Positions 1 to 11,577 of a DNA stretch of 64,000 nucleotides are shown one piece after another. The position numbers and the translations under genes are program-made. Position 1 is the stretch's first letter; the number at the start of each line of letters is the position of its first letter. Source of the stretch: Misgurnus anguillicaudatus (lineage: Eukaryota; Chordata; Actinopteri; Cypriniformes; Cobitidae); contig NC_073340.2 of NCBI RefSeq assembly GCF_027580225.2, positions 21,398,001 to 21,462,000 of the forward strand, read 5' to 3'. Below the pieces are notes generated by a model. It saw only the letters and a list, made by a program, of their open reading frames with translations. It did not search any database and was not told the origin of the DNA.

Positions 1-35
1 TTGTAGTTGTTTCACTTCATTTTAGATTATACATC

Positions 36-150
36 ATTTACGCATTTGGCAGACGCTTACATCCAAAGCAACTTACAGTGCATTCAAGCTAGATTTGAGG
101 AGCTTAGATGCATGCATAAGCCGCTAAACGCCCCCTCTGTCAAAAATGAG
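36..150 (-). repeat. SINE tail fragment
   Basis: Read on the minus strand, this ends in a 'gctttggatgtaagcgtctg' type tail followed by 'ccaaatgcgtaaatg'. The same tail follows the tRNA-like SINE heads elsewhere in this window (7498-7625, 13190-13345, 33718-33870). The tRNA-like head is not visible here, so this is a 5'-truncated copy. The family name is not assigned. Confidence 0.5.
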
Positions 151-404
151 ATAATGGTATTAAACGAATGCTCTTGACAGATATTATACGTTTACCAAAT
201 ACTTTCACTTAATCCCTTAGGTTTAGGTCATTCAGAAATGCCGCTTTGTTGGCAAATTCCATTAAGAGTCTGATAAAAATGATCCAAGTAAACATGTCAG
301 ATGCAATTTGAAGGTTTTGCATCTAAACTTTTCATTTTGTTCAGTATTTGTGTTGCACAAAAGCTGTTACTGTCCAGTACCCTTTTAAAAAGTACACCTT
401 TTTA

Positions 405-1697
405 CTTTCCCAGACAGGGCTATCCAGACTGATCTCATGGAAAGCCTTGTTAAAGTCACAAAAATGTGATTAATTTATCTGTGTCCATGAAATGAAATTT
501 AGCTTTTTTTGTGCCTTGAGCATGAATGTCTTTTTCGAGTCACTCGCATAAATTTCTATAAATAGTTTTTCGTGTCCATGGCACAACTTTCTTTCCACAT
601 CATCCTAACCCAAACCCTAACTCTAACCCTTACTCCAGGCGAGAATATTTTAAAAGCGGAAGAAAAACATGTAGAAACCAATACATGATAAAAAGGACAT
701 TCTAATCCAAACCCCATATCTAACCCTAACCCCAGGTTATAATAATTAAAAAATAGGGGGAAAAAGAGAAAAAAACCATAAGATGACCTACCCAGTCTCA
801 CAAGGTTTCGTGATATAGTCACGTAAATTTTTAATTCTTTTTTCGTGATTTTTTCATGAATTTCCGCGTTTTTTTTTTTTTTTTTTTTGATAATATAACA
901 AATTCCTGTTTTCGTGTGATTATCACGTATTGGTTACTCAACTGCTTTTTCCTATTTTCAAACCATTGTCGCTTCGGTTTGGGGTTAGATTTGGTGCTTG
1001 CATTAGAATGTCACTTTATGTATTGGTTTATACTGTTTTTAGTATAATAAACATATTTATTTTTTTATATGTCGCCTGGCATTAGGGTTAGAGTTGGGTT
1101 TGGGTAGGGATGTCATTTTATTTAAATCTAACCCTTAACCGAAGCGACAATGGTAAGAAAATAGGACAAAACAGTTGAGTAACCAATACGTAATAATCAC
1201 ACGAAAACAGGAATTCGTTATACGATCACGAAAAACTCGAAAATTCGTGATAATATCATGAAAAAAGAATAAAAAATTTACGTGACTGTATAACGAAATT
1301 TCGTGAGACTGGGCTGAGATAACACGAAAAAGAAAAAACTAGTTATAGAAATTCGTGCACGTGACTTGAAAAAGACATTCGTGTGCAAGGCACTTAAAAA
1401 AGTGTACATTTCGTGCCATGGACACTAATAAATTGGTCAAATTCTTCGTGACTATAACACGACTTCCCATGAGATCATGTTGCTTAGTCCCAGACTAAAA
1501 TGCATGTTTGAGCTGCTTTAAATTAAAAAACACATTGTCCTGTTTCATTTTAATATATTTCGTTGACATTGTTTTGTCTTAAGATGCACACCTGTAGTGT
1601 TTTTTATAAGGTATGTTTGTAAAAACTTCTTAAATGACCTAATATTAATACTGCCTTGTCCTGGATTAACCTAAACCCTGTCCATGAAACCGCCCCA
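405..1697 (+). mobile_element. 'cccggacagggctta' repeat, interrupted
   Basis: Begins 'ttcccagacagggcta' and ends 'ctaaaccctgtccatgaaac'. The same family lies intact at 35443-35669 and in further copies at 27572-27806 and 49678-49942. Its ends are complementary (ttcccggacaggg / ccctgtccgggaa). It sits inside the 358-1800 element and is itself split by the 426-1484 foldback, so it is the middle layer of the nest. Confidence 0.7.
426..1484. mobile_element. Large foldback element, innermost layer
   Basis: The two halves are long inverted copies of each other. 'gatctcatgg' near 431 pairs with 'ccatgagatc' near 1467-1476. The stretch around 790-1000 (cacgaaa/cgtgat words, 'accaatacg', 'gtcgcttcgg') is mirrored at 1130-1310. 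Arms are roughly 350-500 bp with an AT-rich centre near 1050. A poly-T run lies at about 871-889 and degenerate TAACCC words at 601-625 and 710-735. No coding sequence was recognised. It interrupts the 405-1697 repeat between 'ctatcc' and 'tagtccc'. Confidence 0.75.
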
Positions 1698-1941
1698 AAG
1701 AGTCCATATTACCTCTTTTGATACAAAATGTATACATATCTGTACCTAAAGGTACATATTAGGATCTTTTTAAAGTGTAACATCCCAGTGACAGCTTTTG
1801 TTTCTTTATTTCTAAAAGTATAGCATAATCAAGACAATTTAATATTTTATGAGAATGTTCATAGTGTAATCTCATGCTTTACAATTGTTGAATGTTTTGC
1901 TGTTTATTAAGATATAGTTGAGATTAATGTTTTTTTTCCCA

Positions 1942-2057
1942 CACTCTAAACATGTCTGGGTTATTTTTGACCCATAATGGGTAAATATTGGACAGAATGT
2001 GTTCTGTCTAATATTTACCCATTATGGGTCAAAAATAACCCAGCCATTTTTAGAGTG
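1942..2057. mobile_element. Small palindromic CTGGGTTATTTTTGACCC MITE
   Basis: Starts CACTCTAAA and ends TTTAGAGTG. The ~55-bp arms are almost perfectly complementary (tgggttatttttgacccata on one side and its reverse complement on the other), with only a few bases between them. Related copies sit at 9494-9735, 14812-15030 and 36528-36747. Confidence 0.8.
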
Positions 2058-3107
2058 CATGATAAAACTCTGCATACAATGAAACTTATGCAAAGTCTCA
2101 ATCTGATCTCTATTTAATTAATTATAATACATTTTATTGAGATTATTTCTTTCTATTAATGGGTTCTCCTTGCACGTGCACTTTCCCCCTAAGTATCGTA
2201 GACTGATGTTATGAATCCACATGTTGCCTTAACTATTACAGCAGACACAACAAACCTGATGACAGATCAGCATAAAAAGGAAATTTCTTTTTCTGCCCAG
2301 GCTCTGTGCCACAGATCTGGCAAAGCCAGCGTTGGAAAATAGTTTCCATAAGATGGCTCCCATGGGTTTATAAATAAAGCACATACTGAGTGGGTTACTC
2401 ATAATCTCTTCCATGAAAAATCACCTCTGACTTGTTTGGAGCGAAGTTGTGTGGGGGTAACAGAATATTGTAAATCGTGCTAACTTGTACCATCTGTGGC
2501 GATCTCTCCCTTTCAGCTTTTGTAAACCTAGTGTTATTTTTGCTCTGAACCATGGCGCTGAAGGACATATGGATATCAGCAGTGAAGATTAGTTCTGTTG
2601 ATGTTTTCTCTGTGAGAACTATTTCATTTGAGATTTTGTGCTATTGTAAATATTTTAACGGCGTGTCAGACGTTACATTCTGGACACATTCGAGTGGCTA
2701 AATAGTAGAAAGCATGGAATGAGAGGAAATGAATCAGTTAGACTTTGCAATCTGGAAAAGCTGAAGTTATATGAGCTCTGTATTATTTGTAGCATACAAT
2801 GATGTGGCAGAAGCACATGGACTGAAGAATCTTCTCTCCAGATGTGTTCCATCACAGAAGATGTCGTCTCCTCTGACCTGATTGGCCTCCAAATCCCTCT
2901 GATGCCGCAGGCCGTATAAACGCCTACTCTCATAAATATTATTTCAAAATGGGATTTAATAACCTGCGCATGACGCACTAACCCCTCTTGAGATCCATCA
3001 GTGGACATCAGAGGAGGAATAAGAACAGAGCAGAGAGGAAGCCGCAGATATATTCAAACCAGTTTCAAACCAAGGATACAACAACAAAAGAACAAATGAT
3101 AGTATGC
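2058..3107. other. Repeat-poor noncoding stretch
   Basis: No gene, tRNA-like block or inverted-repeat element was recognised. The part from about 2820 to 3010 has higher GC and looks single-copy. It could be conserved noncoding sequence, but that cannot be judged without an alignment. Confidence 0.4.
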
Positions 3108-3111
3108 TTAA

Positions 3112-3518
3112 AAGGGCACATTTTACAAGACTTTTTTTAAGATGTCAAATAAGCCTTTGGTGTCCCCAGAGTACATATGTGAAGTTTTAGCTCAAAATAC
3201 CCCACATATAATTTATTATAAGTTAAAATGACCACTTTGTAGGTGTGAGCAAAAATTAAATCCTGTTAAATGTAAATGAGCTGATCTCTGCAATAAATGG
3301 CAGTGCTGTGGTTGGATAGTGTAGATTAAAGGGCGGTATTATCCCCTTCTGACATCACAAGGGGAACCAAATTTTAATGACCTATTTTTATGCTTGCAGA
3401 GAATGGTTTACCAAAACTAAGTAACTGAGTTGATCTTTTTCACATTTTCTAGAAGCACTGGGGACTCAATTATAGCATCTAAACAAGGAAAAAGTCAGAT
3501 TTTCGTGTTATGTCCCCT
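3112..3518. mobile_element. TTAA-flanked MITE (AAGGGCACATT ends)
   Basis: TTAA stands at 3108-3111 and 3519-3522. Between them the element begins AAAGGGCACATTTTAC and ends TTATGTCCCCT, giving short imperfect inverted termini. The interior includes 'cttctgacatcacaagggg', typical of a dispersed fish repeat. No coding capacity is seen. Confidence 0.65.
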
Positions 3519-3589
3519 TTAAATAGTTTGATGTGAAAACTATGTGTTAAATAATGAAAAAAAAACACTTTTATCCAAAATAACTTGCT

Positions 3590-3685
3590 GGCTTTCAAAG
3601 CTATATTTGTTTTGAGCTTTTATGTGATTTGAACCCACAACCTTTGCATTGCAATGCAAAAAGTTGAACTATAAAGATGCCATGC
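3590..3685 (-). repeat. tRNA-derived SINE head, degraded
   Basis: On the minus strand there is a box B-like GGGTTCAAATC preceded by a decayed box A region ('tagttcaac'). It resembles the heads of the better copies at 13190 and 33718. It has lost the tRNA fold, so it is not called a tRNA gene. Confidence 0.35.
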
Positions 3686-3689
3686 GGTA

Positions 3690-5210
3690 ATCTTTATAAA
3701 TTCTGCAAGTGAGTGTTTGTAGACAGAGAGTAGACATCTGGATTTCCCTTTACATCATCGGAAAAAGGTTATGGCCCATCAAGGTTGAACCATTATATAT
3801 CTTTCTGTCATTTTCTGTTTGTTCTTTTATTTCATCAACCTTTGTCTTGTCCTCCAAGAGTTCATTCTTCACACAGTAACACATTAAACTGACAGGCCTT
3901 AAAATGGAGGCAGACGCAGGGAGCTGTGCAGTCTCGATACCGTGTGTGCTGGACACTGACTGAGAAAATGATGAAGTCCAGGCCCCTGAAAAAGACCCAC
4001 ACAAGCAATCCAGGCAGGGGAGGGTTGTGACCCACAGCCTGCATAATCTCCAGCTGAATTATCCAGAAGAAATATGTTAGAGCTCTGCGTGTGTGGTGTG
4101 TGCGTGTGTATTTGGCACAGGAAAAGAAGGGGGCAGGTCAGTGGAAATAAGTTATGTAACCGACTCAAGGGACGCAGATGAAAAAGGTCAAAGGAGGAGC
4201 CAACAGGGCAGCGGCAAAATGGAGAAAAGAAGGAAAACTAAACACAGAGCTCCTGTGACACCTAAACATGGTTTTATTCTGCTGCACCGACACATTAAAC
4301 GCCAATCAATGGATTGAATTCGTGCCATTTTTCCCCCTCCGGCTATTGTATACTAAAGCTGTTCAATTCAGAAAAGAAAAGGTCTGTGCAGCCACCAGCG
4401 GAGCAAAATGAGCACAATGCTCCTGTTTACGAAGAGCTCCTTAGAAAGCAAATTGATTTCTCACACTCTTTATGGGTGTATGCTTTATCCATGTTCTGGG
4501 CAACTGGGTGTGCATGCTAGCTCCAATCTCTTATTCTCTTTATTTAAGAAGCAATTCAGGCCGGTATTCATCCTTCCGCCCGTGTTTCTTACAAGCTCTC
4601 CGTCTCATAGAAAAGCAAAAGGCTTTCATAAGAGCCGTGCAGCTGTTTGTCTGCATAAGACTGCACATCAAAAGAGTCTTTGGGAGCTCTTTTCTCTTGC
4701 AGAGGAGAGAGCGAAGCATGCTGGGGTTTGAGGCTACATTCCAGTAGATCATTGTTCCCAGAATGCACCTTTATCTTCTACTTGGGGGAGCCAAAGGAAA
4801 GAGGGTTTTAATCACCGCAAAGCCTTTTCAGTGAAATATTGTAAGAGCTTGCGTGCACATGGGAGAGAGAAAGAGATTGGTTTCATTCTTTTTTCTTCTA
4901 TTCAGGTACCGTAGTCATCACTATTATTGGAGTAATAGCTGATAAGCAGCAGTGGTTTAGGCCACGTTTACACACAAATTTTTAACCAAAATAATAATCA
5001 TTTTTATTCGTTCAGACTGTTCGTTTGCATTTTGTGAAATGGCAAACCTTCGAAAATTGGGTTTCAAAGTGCAAGTTTTGAAAATGACAAATTATTGTTT
5101 ACGCGTAAACTAAAAAAACGTTAAACTGTGAAAGCAGTGACGTCATGAGTGTATTACGTGTCAAGTCTATAGGCATAGCTACATTTCCACATGAAAAAAT
5201 ACTGTAGTAT
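3690..5210. other. Repeat-poor noncoding stretch
   Basis: No gene recognised. Short open frames occur on both strands between 3750 and 4750, but they overlap each other in several frames and show no domain. The 4095-4760 part has balanced composition and looks single-copy. Candidate conserved noncoding DNA near zfp36l2 is an inference only. Confidence 0.4.
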
Positions 5211-5214
5211 AATT

Positions 5215-5765
5215 TCTTATTTACTATAGTAAACTGTAGTAAATTATAGTGTATTATAGTGTTTACTACACATACCATAGTATTAACTATAGTAAACTGA
5301 TAAACTGTAGTAAATTCTATAGTATACTTTAATTCTTACTGCAGTAAACTATAGTGTATTGTAGTATACTATAGGATATTATAGTATTTACTAGATAAAT
5401 TTTACATTTTCCTATAGTAAGTTTACTATAAATTGCTTTTTTTAATACAGTTTACTTTATTATAGAATGGTTCAAAAATACTATAGTATTTGCTAGAGTA
5501 ATTTTACTTCATTTCCTATAGTTAGTTTACTATAAATTACTATAGTATTTTAATACAGCTTACTGTAGTATCTTTATTATAGAATGGTTCAAAAACACTA
5601 TAGTATTTGCTAGAGTAATTTTACTTATTTTCCTATAGTTACATTACTATAAATTACTATAGTACTTTAGTACATTTACTATAGTATGGTTCAAAAAGAC
5701 TATAGTATTTACTAGAGTAATTTTACTACATTTTTTTATGGTAATTTTACTATAATTTACTATTA
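5215..5765. repeat. 'ctatagta' satellite-like array
   Basis: Dense repetition of the words tatagta, actatag and gtaaact. From about 5460 a longer unit repeats about three times, marked by 'atggttcaaaaa' at 5468, 5585 and 5687, followed each time by 'ctatagtatttgctagagta' or a close variant. The period is about 105-118 bp. The left part is a looser array of the short word. Confidence 0.8.
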
Positions 5766-5789
5766 GTATTTTTTCATTTTGGTTGTGTT

Positions 5790-5912
5790 TAGGGCTGGGT
5801 ATTGGCAAGGGCCTCCCGATACGATACGTATCACGATACATGGGTCATGATACAATACGTATCATGATACAATTTGGTGCGTTGCATGTTGCGATACATT
5901 GCAATACTTTTT
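5790..5912. mobile_element. 'ggctgggtattgg...cgatacgata' repeat end
   Basis: Contains 'agggctgggtattggcaagg' followed by alternating cgatac/gtatc words, a pattern found at the ends of widespread fish hAT-type repeats. The opposite end was not located. The hAT assignment rests on family resemblance only. Confidence 0.45.
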
Positions 5913-6187
5913 CTTTTTTTATCAAAAATGTAAAAAAAAAGAGCTGAACTCTTTGAAAGCTGCAGGTGTTTTTAAAATTTCTCCCATTTTCTCACTACCT
6001 CTAACTTCTGAGACATTGGCCGAATGGCCGGATATGGCAGACAACTGGACAGTGACAACTACCGCAGCGGCAGAGGAGGTTGTTTGAAGCACACAAAGGG
6101 ATTTGATGTGATGTTTGTGCTACTTAAGATACTGCCCAGCAAGCAAAAACTGAGACTGTGAAATGACGACTAACTATAGACCCAATA

Positions 6188-6592
6188 GACCCCTTCAAGG
6201 TTTGTAAACATTGAATGACTATCGGGTGCGCGCGCAGCATGGGGTCAAAATGTTCATACTGTTTAGGCTTTCTAGTTTAATCTAACAGGACTGAAAAATG
6301 ATGACTTACCTGAAATAAAGTGAGCACTACAAACACAAGCCACTTTGATCTTTGCATTGTTTCAGTCTGCACGTTTAATTGCTTGCAGCCAGATGTTGTA
6401 TTTTTTTGTTTTTGAGATTCTGCAGGAATCCCGAAAAACTTAACGGAAGACCTGGTGCGATTTTCAAAGCCCACGACGCAAGTAGGCATTTTTGACCATA
6501 CCGAATAATACGCAACTCAATCTGCTGTAATGACTTTTCTGACCCCGACATGCGCAGTGGGAACCGCCTGTGACGTGAACTGTGAAGGGGTC
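6188..6592. mobile_element. MITE with GACCCCTTCA inverted ends
   Basis: The left end GACCCCTTCA (after TA at 6186-6187) is complementary to the right end TGAAGGGGTC (before TA at 6593-6594). This is compatible with a TA target duplication. The interior has no recognised gene. Confidence 0.65.
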
Positions 6593-6981
6593 TATATAGT
6601 CCGGCTATGAGTAACCTACTTCTACCCTAAATATCCTTAAATTTGGTTACATGCCGCTTTTGCCAAAATAACTTGGAGATGTATGATATTCCATTATGTA
6701 AACAAAGTCAACAGGTGTCAAGGTGTTTGCTTTCATTCATTTGACATGTTCTAAAGGTATACGCATTGTCTATTCTTGGGGGTATTAGTTTTTCAATGGC
6801 AGCCCAAATTTTGCCTTGTTTTAGCCAAAATGCTTGCTGGGTGAGTTTATTTACGCTTCTGTAAAACAAAGTTTATAAAAAGTTTATAGGATCAAAACAA
6901 AATTTGTCATGTTTATTGTCTGTATTTAATCACATTGTTTAGGGATGCATATATGTGCATGCATAAAAAGTAACATTGTAA

Positions 6982-7144
6982 CACTGTAAAAAGTGAAAGC
7001 TGGATGTTCTTAAAAACATTATTTTAATTAGTAAAACACCACTGTTTTAATTTTTTTCACTTTTATCACTTAAATTTGAAAAAAATAAATACATTTTAGG
7101 TGTTACCAATTAAAGTAATTTTCCAACTTTCACTTTTTACAGTG
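6982..7144. mobile_element. CACTGTAAAAAGTGAAAG MITE
   Basis: The inverted ends CACTGTAAAAAGTGAAAGCT and the complement of 'actttcactttttacagtg' define the element. The right arm 'taccaattaaagtaatttt' matches the element at 38865-39550, so they belong to one family. Confidence 0.75.
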
Positions 7145-7497
7145 TAGTGTTTCTTTACAAAGTAACATCACCAACTAGAGGCCTATATGCATAATACAGC
7201 ATTCTTAGTCGTTTTTGCGTATCTGTATTAACACTGATCATTTTCACAATGTTATACAAAGCTGTCAAAAACGCAACAGAAAATGTAAACCTACCATTAC
7301 CGTACACTTCACACATGTCACGTGTTAAGAAACCATATCAGTGACTTAATGAGTTGCAGTCCTCTCTTTAACCACGACTGTGCAAAAACACATGCATGCA
7401 TAAAGTCACACCACACACACCTGACCATGATGCACTGTGTGACCTACTGGTACATTTTAATGCATTATGGTCTGCAATAAACATGAACTTGACTTTG

Positions 7498-7625
7498 ACT
7501 TTTGCAAAAGGTCTTGGGTTCGAACCCAATAAACATACAAACTGATAAAATGTACACCTTGTTCTATTTTTTAAGCTGCTTTGGATAGAAGCATCTGCTT
7601 AAGGCATTAATGTAAATATAAAATA
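7498..7625 (+). repeat. tRNA-derived SINE, 5'-truncated
   Basis: Box B is clear (GGTTCGAACCC), followed by 'actgataaaatgtacacctt' and the tail 'gctttggatagaagcatctg'. Box A and the start of the tRNA-like head are missing. The body is collinear with 13190-13345. Confidence 0.7.
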
Positions 7626-8373
7626 CATTAATATGGGATTCTATTGATTTGTTAATATATTTTTTTAGGATTTTAAAAACATGGCCCACATAAACATCGC
7701 CAAACCTGTAAAACACACAGTCTTTCTAGTTAATTGCTGATATACTGTATATAAAAGTGTCATACAGGACCTGTTTGACTAGTTTGTGTCACTGCTCACA
7801 GTAATAAAACAATTACACAATTACACAATTTTTTGTTTTTGTTCTTTCACCATTACAGTGCATACAATATCTAATGCCAACACTGATAGATCTTTATTTG
7901 TGTGTTTTTGTGGGGGGGCAAGTCTCAGCTGGTTGGAGTGTGACTGTTAAAAGCAGGTGTGGGCACGTCTGTTGCTTTAGGACTCTTTCTACATACTGCG
8001 TGTGATTCCAATTCCAATCAGTCTCAGCTGTCGCATGCAGGACAGCTCCGAGCATGGGCTTGATCTTTAGAGTCATGCCATTGTTTCTTGCAGAACTATC
8101 ACGTAAAGGTATGGCTGCAATTGCTGGTGTTTGGGGTAGAAGCCGTGGGAGTTGTCTGGGTTACAACTAATGACCCACTTTAAGAATTTGTCCTCTGCTA
8201 AGCTTCGCTCGCTCATAAACTCCAGTGTTCCTCATGGTTTTACTGAGTTTCCCTATGGGAGATTGTTTTGGTCATGTTCACATAGGCCCACATTGATAGA
8301 TAGCACTCAGGAGACAGTTTTAGTCTTGTATAATATTAATGTTCTCCATGACCCTAGCAAGCAATAAGCTTAC
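7626..8373. other. Noncoding stretch, nothing recognised
   Basis: AT-rich sequence without recognisable gene, tRNA-like block or long inverted repeat. Confidence 0.4.
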
Positions 8374-8377
8374 TTAA

Positions 8378-9189
8378 AGGTCACATTCTTTCTGATCCCA
8401 TTTGTTAAACCTTAGTTAGTGTGTAATGTTGCTATAATAGCATAAATAATACCTGTAAAATGATAAAGCTCAAAGTTCACTGCTAAGCTAACGGCAAGCT
8501 AAGCTAACGGCAAGCTAAGCTAACGGCAAGCTAAGCTAACGGCAAGCTAAGCTGCTATCGAATCACAACACACTAAACAAGCTACACAATCAGAACTCTT
8601 TACGTATTTCTGAAGGAGGGACTTCATAGAACAAGGAAGACATCAGCCCATTTTAAGGACAGTGAAAACAGTGCTATACAGATAAGTCAATTATGTGAAA
8701 AATATCGTGTTTTTTTACATGTGAAACATGAACACATGTTATATTGCGCACTGTAAACACAATCAATGCTTCAAAAACACAGAAAGAACGGGACCGTCCT
8801 AAAAACGGGCTGATGTCTTCCTTGTTCTATAAAGTCCCTCTTTCAGAAATACGTAACGAGTTCTGATTGTGTAGTTTGTTTAGTGTGTTGTGGTTTGACA
8901 GCAGCTTAGCTTAGCAAAGCCATTTGAGCCAAAGCTAGCGATTGATGTATTCCTGTGGGTGGAGTTTATTCAAAAACTATTTTATTGACATCATTCAATC
9001 GGGAAACAGAGGGCTGTAGTCCAAACCGGCCGTTCACTGTAGGCTTTGAAAGGGGAATTCTGTTGAAGAAAATATATAGCCTGGCAGTGAACTTTGAGCT
9101 TTATCATTTTGCAGGTATTATTTATGCCCTAACATCAACATTACACACTAACTAAAGTTTGAAAAATGGGATCAGGATGAACATGACCT
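8378..9189. mobile_element. TTAA-flanked foldback element
   Basis: TTAA at 8374-8377 and 9190-9193. The left arm begins AGGTCACATTC and the right arm ends GAACATGACCT. The arms pair over most of their length: 'ataaagctcaaagttcactg' in the left arm opposes its complement near 9086, and the 'acaatcagaactc' region near 8585 opposes the one near 8860. A 16-bp tandem repeat (8482-8554) has expanded in the left arm only. Confidence 0.8.
8482..8554. repeat. 16-bp tandem repeat, about 4.5 units
   Basis: The unit gctaagctaacggcaa is repeated without visible variation. It lies in the left arm of the 8378-9189 foldback. The matching position of the right arm has a single diverged copy around 8905-8925. 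The units are contiguous with no spacers, so this is not a CRISPR array. Confidence 0.9.
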
Positions 9190-9493
9190 TTAACTATAAA
9201 CTATAAACACTTCTAACTAATATAAACTTGAATTTGGTTACTATGTATCCGACCGCATACGTCATCGAGGTTCTCACATTTCAGTTAAAATACATTAGAA
9301 AATTAAGATTTATTTATTTTAAGACATACAATCATTGTAGTTTCATTCTTACCATGAAATGTAACGGTTGCTTTTCTGAAATGAAACCCGAAATATTAAA
9401 CCTTGATGACGTATGCGGTCGACCAACGCGACTTCCGGAGAACAAACCCAAAAACATGTTCGGGACGTGTCTGGCGGAACCCTACTAGACATT

Positions 9494-9735
9494 TACACCC
9501 CAAAAAATGCTGGGTTATTTTCAACCCAACATTGGGTTCAAAAAGAGACAAGCCCAGCACATTGGGTTGTAATTTAACCTGTTCTGGGTTGTTTCAACCA
9601 AAAATGCTGGGTTGTTTTATCCCATTGTTGGGTCAAATATAAAGATTTTCTGGGTTAAATTAACCCAAAGGCTGGGCTTGACCATTTTCCACCCAACGCT
9701 GAGTTAAAAATAACCAAGCATTTTTTAAAAGTGTA
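9494..9735. mobile_element. Palindromic 'ctgggtt...aaccca' MITE
   Basis: Multiple alternating tgggtt/aaccca words and terminal 'aaaaaatgctgggttatttt' opposed by 'aaaaataaccaagcattttt'. It is a longer relative of the 1942-2057 element. Confidence 0.7.
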
Positions 9736-9956
9736 TTTAATTTTCACTGACTGAGCTGTGTTTGGACGGGTATTAGACAAAATTGCTTGCTGGGACCTTA
9801 TTGGATTCTAAAAAAAGCTTCTTCGCATGAAACTTCAGCATGGCTGATTTAAACATTGTTTTGGTATCGCTTTATTTTGATGGTCTCCTTTGACGTTCTT
9901 TGATTATGAAGAGCCTTCATGTCAACTAACTTAGTAGACTGTCTGCTTAATATCGG

Positions 9957-10162
9957 CTAACACTTTATTGTAATAATCCCTAACAGACATTATATAGACA
10001 GACATTAATACACGTCTTTACAAGTATATCAACCTATTCTACTAACCCTTAACACTAAAAAAATACTCAACTAATACAATGAGAATGTGTTGACATGTAG
10101 GTGCAGTGGTACCTATAGTCAACAAAATGTGAAAATGTAGACCATCAAAATAAAGTGTAACC
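9957..10162. mobile_element. MITE with AACACTTTATT ends
   Basis: The left 'ctaacactttattgtaat' opposes the right 'aaaataaagtgtaacc'. The ends resemble those of the element at 36076-36341, a widespread type in fish. Confidence 0.55.
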
Positions 10163-10164
10163 GC

Positions 10165-11220
10165 TTCTTGTATTCAGTTAGATGCTTAATAACATGAAAC
10201 ATGTTCTTCACACCTCAAAAGAATCTGTCAGTTAAATGACATCTGTTCTTGTACGTAAACTGAAGTGTGTGCAAGATGATTGTTATATCTCCCACATGTG
10301 ACGTGAGAAATTCTTCATGAAGTGTTCGAAAAACACACGTAGATTACATGTTCAAGCATGTGGCTCTTTGAAGAACCTGTTTAACTGTGACGTCTATTGT
10401 TATAGTTTCCTGCCGCCACCTGGGAAGAAATTGATGCCGTTTTAGACAGTTACTTTTCTGATTGATGCCTATTTGTTTACTTTGGCAAACTATGTGGATT
10501 CACAAGTGGTAGCCGTTAATGAATGTTGACTTGAGTTTTAAGCATGGATTGTGTGGTTTATAACGTTCATTGTAATCAAATCAGAAGACTTTCTGTTTGT
10601 TTGTCGATAGCTGTGGTATGTAAGCCTGTTTCAGACCAGAGGACCTCATGGTGAATTTATATCCGACTGCTTTTGATGCTTTATTAGGCCGCTGACCTGT
10701 CCAGATGGGCCTTGTAAAGAGACCCCAACGAACCCACACACCTCCTGCCTGGTCAATCTCTATAAACCACCAAATGAGATTCACGACACAGGCAGCAGCA
10801 ATGACAGGAAAATAAACCCAGAACACAGACGGCAAAAGCCTTGACCCTCCGTCCCCGCCCCCACCGCCAAACTGGACAGCAGGAGATGTAACAGGAGGCA
10901 AGAGAAAGCAAGCTGTAAATACCCACATGTCTGTCTCCATGACAGCCTGTGGAACATTCAAGGACAATCCCATGAGGTTTCATTGCCAAGGCCTGGAACA
11001 CACAATTGGCATTGTGGGACACTGTTGTGCCCGGCCCCATTTGAGCGTTGGAGAAAACAGGGACACTAATAAAATTAAGATGTTAAGTTTTAAAGTGACT
11101 GCAGTTTTATACAATACTTTTTTGGGAATGGATTTTGTAAAAAGGCTAATGTGATGTGAAAATGTGATGTGCGCTAACTTGCTAAATATGATAAACAATA
11201 CGATATAACTTTTAATATCA
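10165..11220. other. Repeat-poor noncoding stretch
   Basis: The 10600-11050 part has higher GC and looks single-copy. It holds open frames of up to 130 codons on the minus strand, overlapped by others on both strands, with no recognised domain. Not called as a gene. Confidence 0.4.
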
Positions 11221-11577
11221 GAGGACTATTTTCGGGCACTTCATAATATCACTACGCCTCCTGCAGCCATGTTACGGCAGCAAAGTCCTTGATTTTTATA
11301 GTTCCTAGCCATATCGGCCTAAAAAATCGCAACTTGTAATTTTCCATCTGTCTTAGTACACGATGTTACTACAGAAGAGTCAAGTTTTAAATTGGAAAAA
11401 TATCGAAACCTTTTGGTTTTGATTTTTTAGCACAATGCTAATGGTCTAATCAGATTCAATGGAATATGCTAAGCTGTGCTAAAAGTGGTACTGCCAGACC
11501 CGGAGATCGGCTGAATGGATTCCAAAACGGTCAAAATCAAATGTTTAACTCTAGGAGAGCTGGAAAAAGAGCCACTA
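11221..11577 (+). mobile_element. Single arm of the 'ggactattttcg' foldback
   Basis: Collinear with the right arm of the foldback at 25625-26719: shared blocks are ggactattttcg, 'gcctcctgcagccatgtta', 'agaagagtcaagtttt' and 'agacccggagatc'. Only one arm is present, so it is a solo arm or a deletion derivative. Confidence 0.75.

Larger units (their letters stand above)
358..1800. mobile_element. MITE with AAAGCTGTTACTG ends, twice interrupted
   Basis: The left end (358-372, CAAAAGCTGTTACTG) is the inverted counterpart of the right end (1786-1800, CAGTGACAGCTTTTG), with one mismatch. Internal blocks 'agtacacctt' near the left end and 'aaggtacatatt' near the right end match the uninterrupted relative at 41871-42006. 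That copy is only about 136 bp, so nearly all of the extra length here comes from two later insertions. It is the oldest of three nested layers. Confidence 0.7.

Noticed and set aside
601..735. Telomere or subtelomere
   Set aside because: The TAACCC words are few, degenerate and mirrored in the other arm of a foldback transposon.
5985..6087. Short frame ending MADNWTVTTTAAAEEVV next to a hAT-like end
   Set aside because: Too short, with no recognised domain. The match to a transposase could not be supported.
8482..8554. CRISPR-like regular repeat
   Set aside because: Units are contiguous without spacers, in vertebrate DNA, inside a transposon arm.
10581..10973. 130-codon minus-strand frame with hydrophobic stretches
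   Set aside because: No start context, domain or splice signals, and overlapped by other frames on both strands. Composition alone explains its length.
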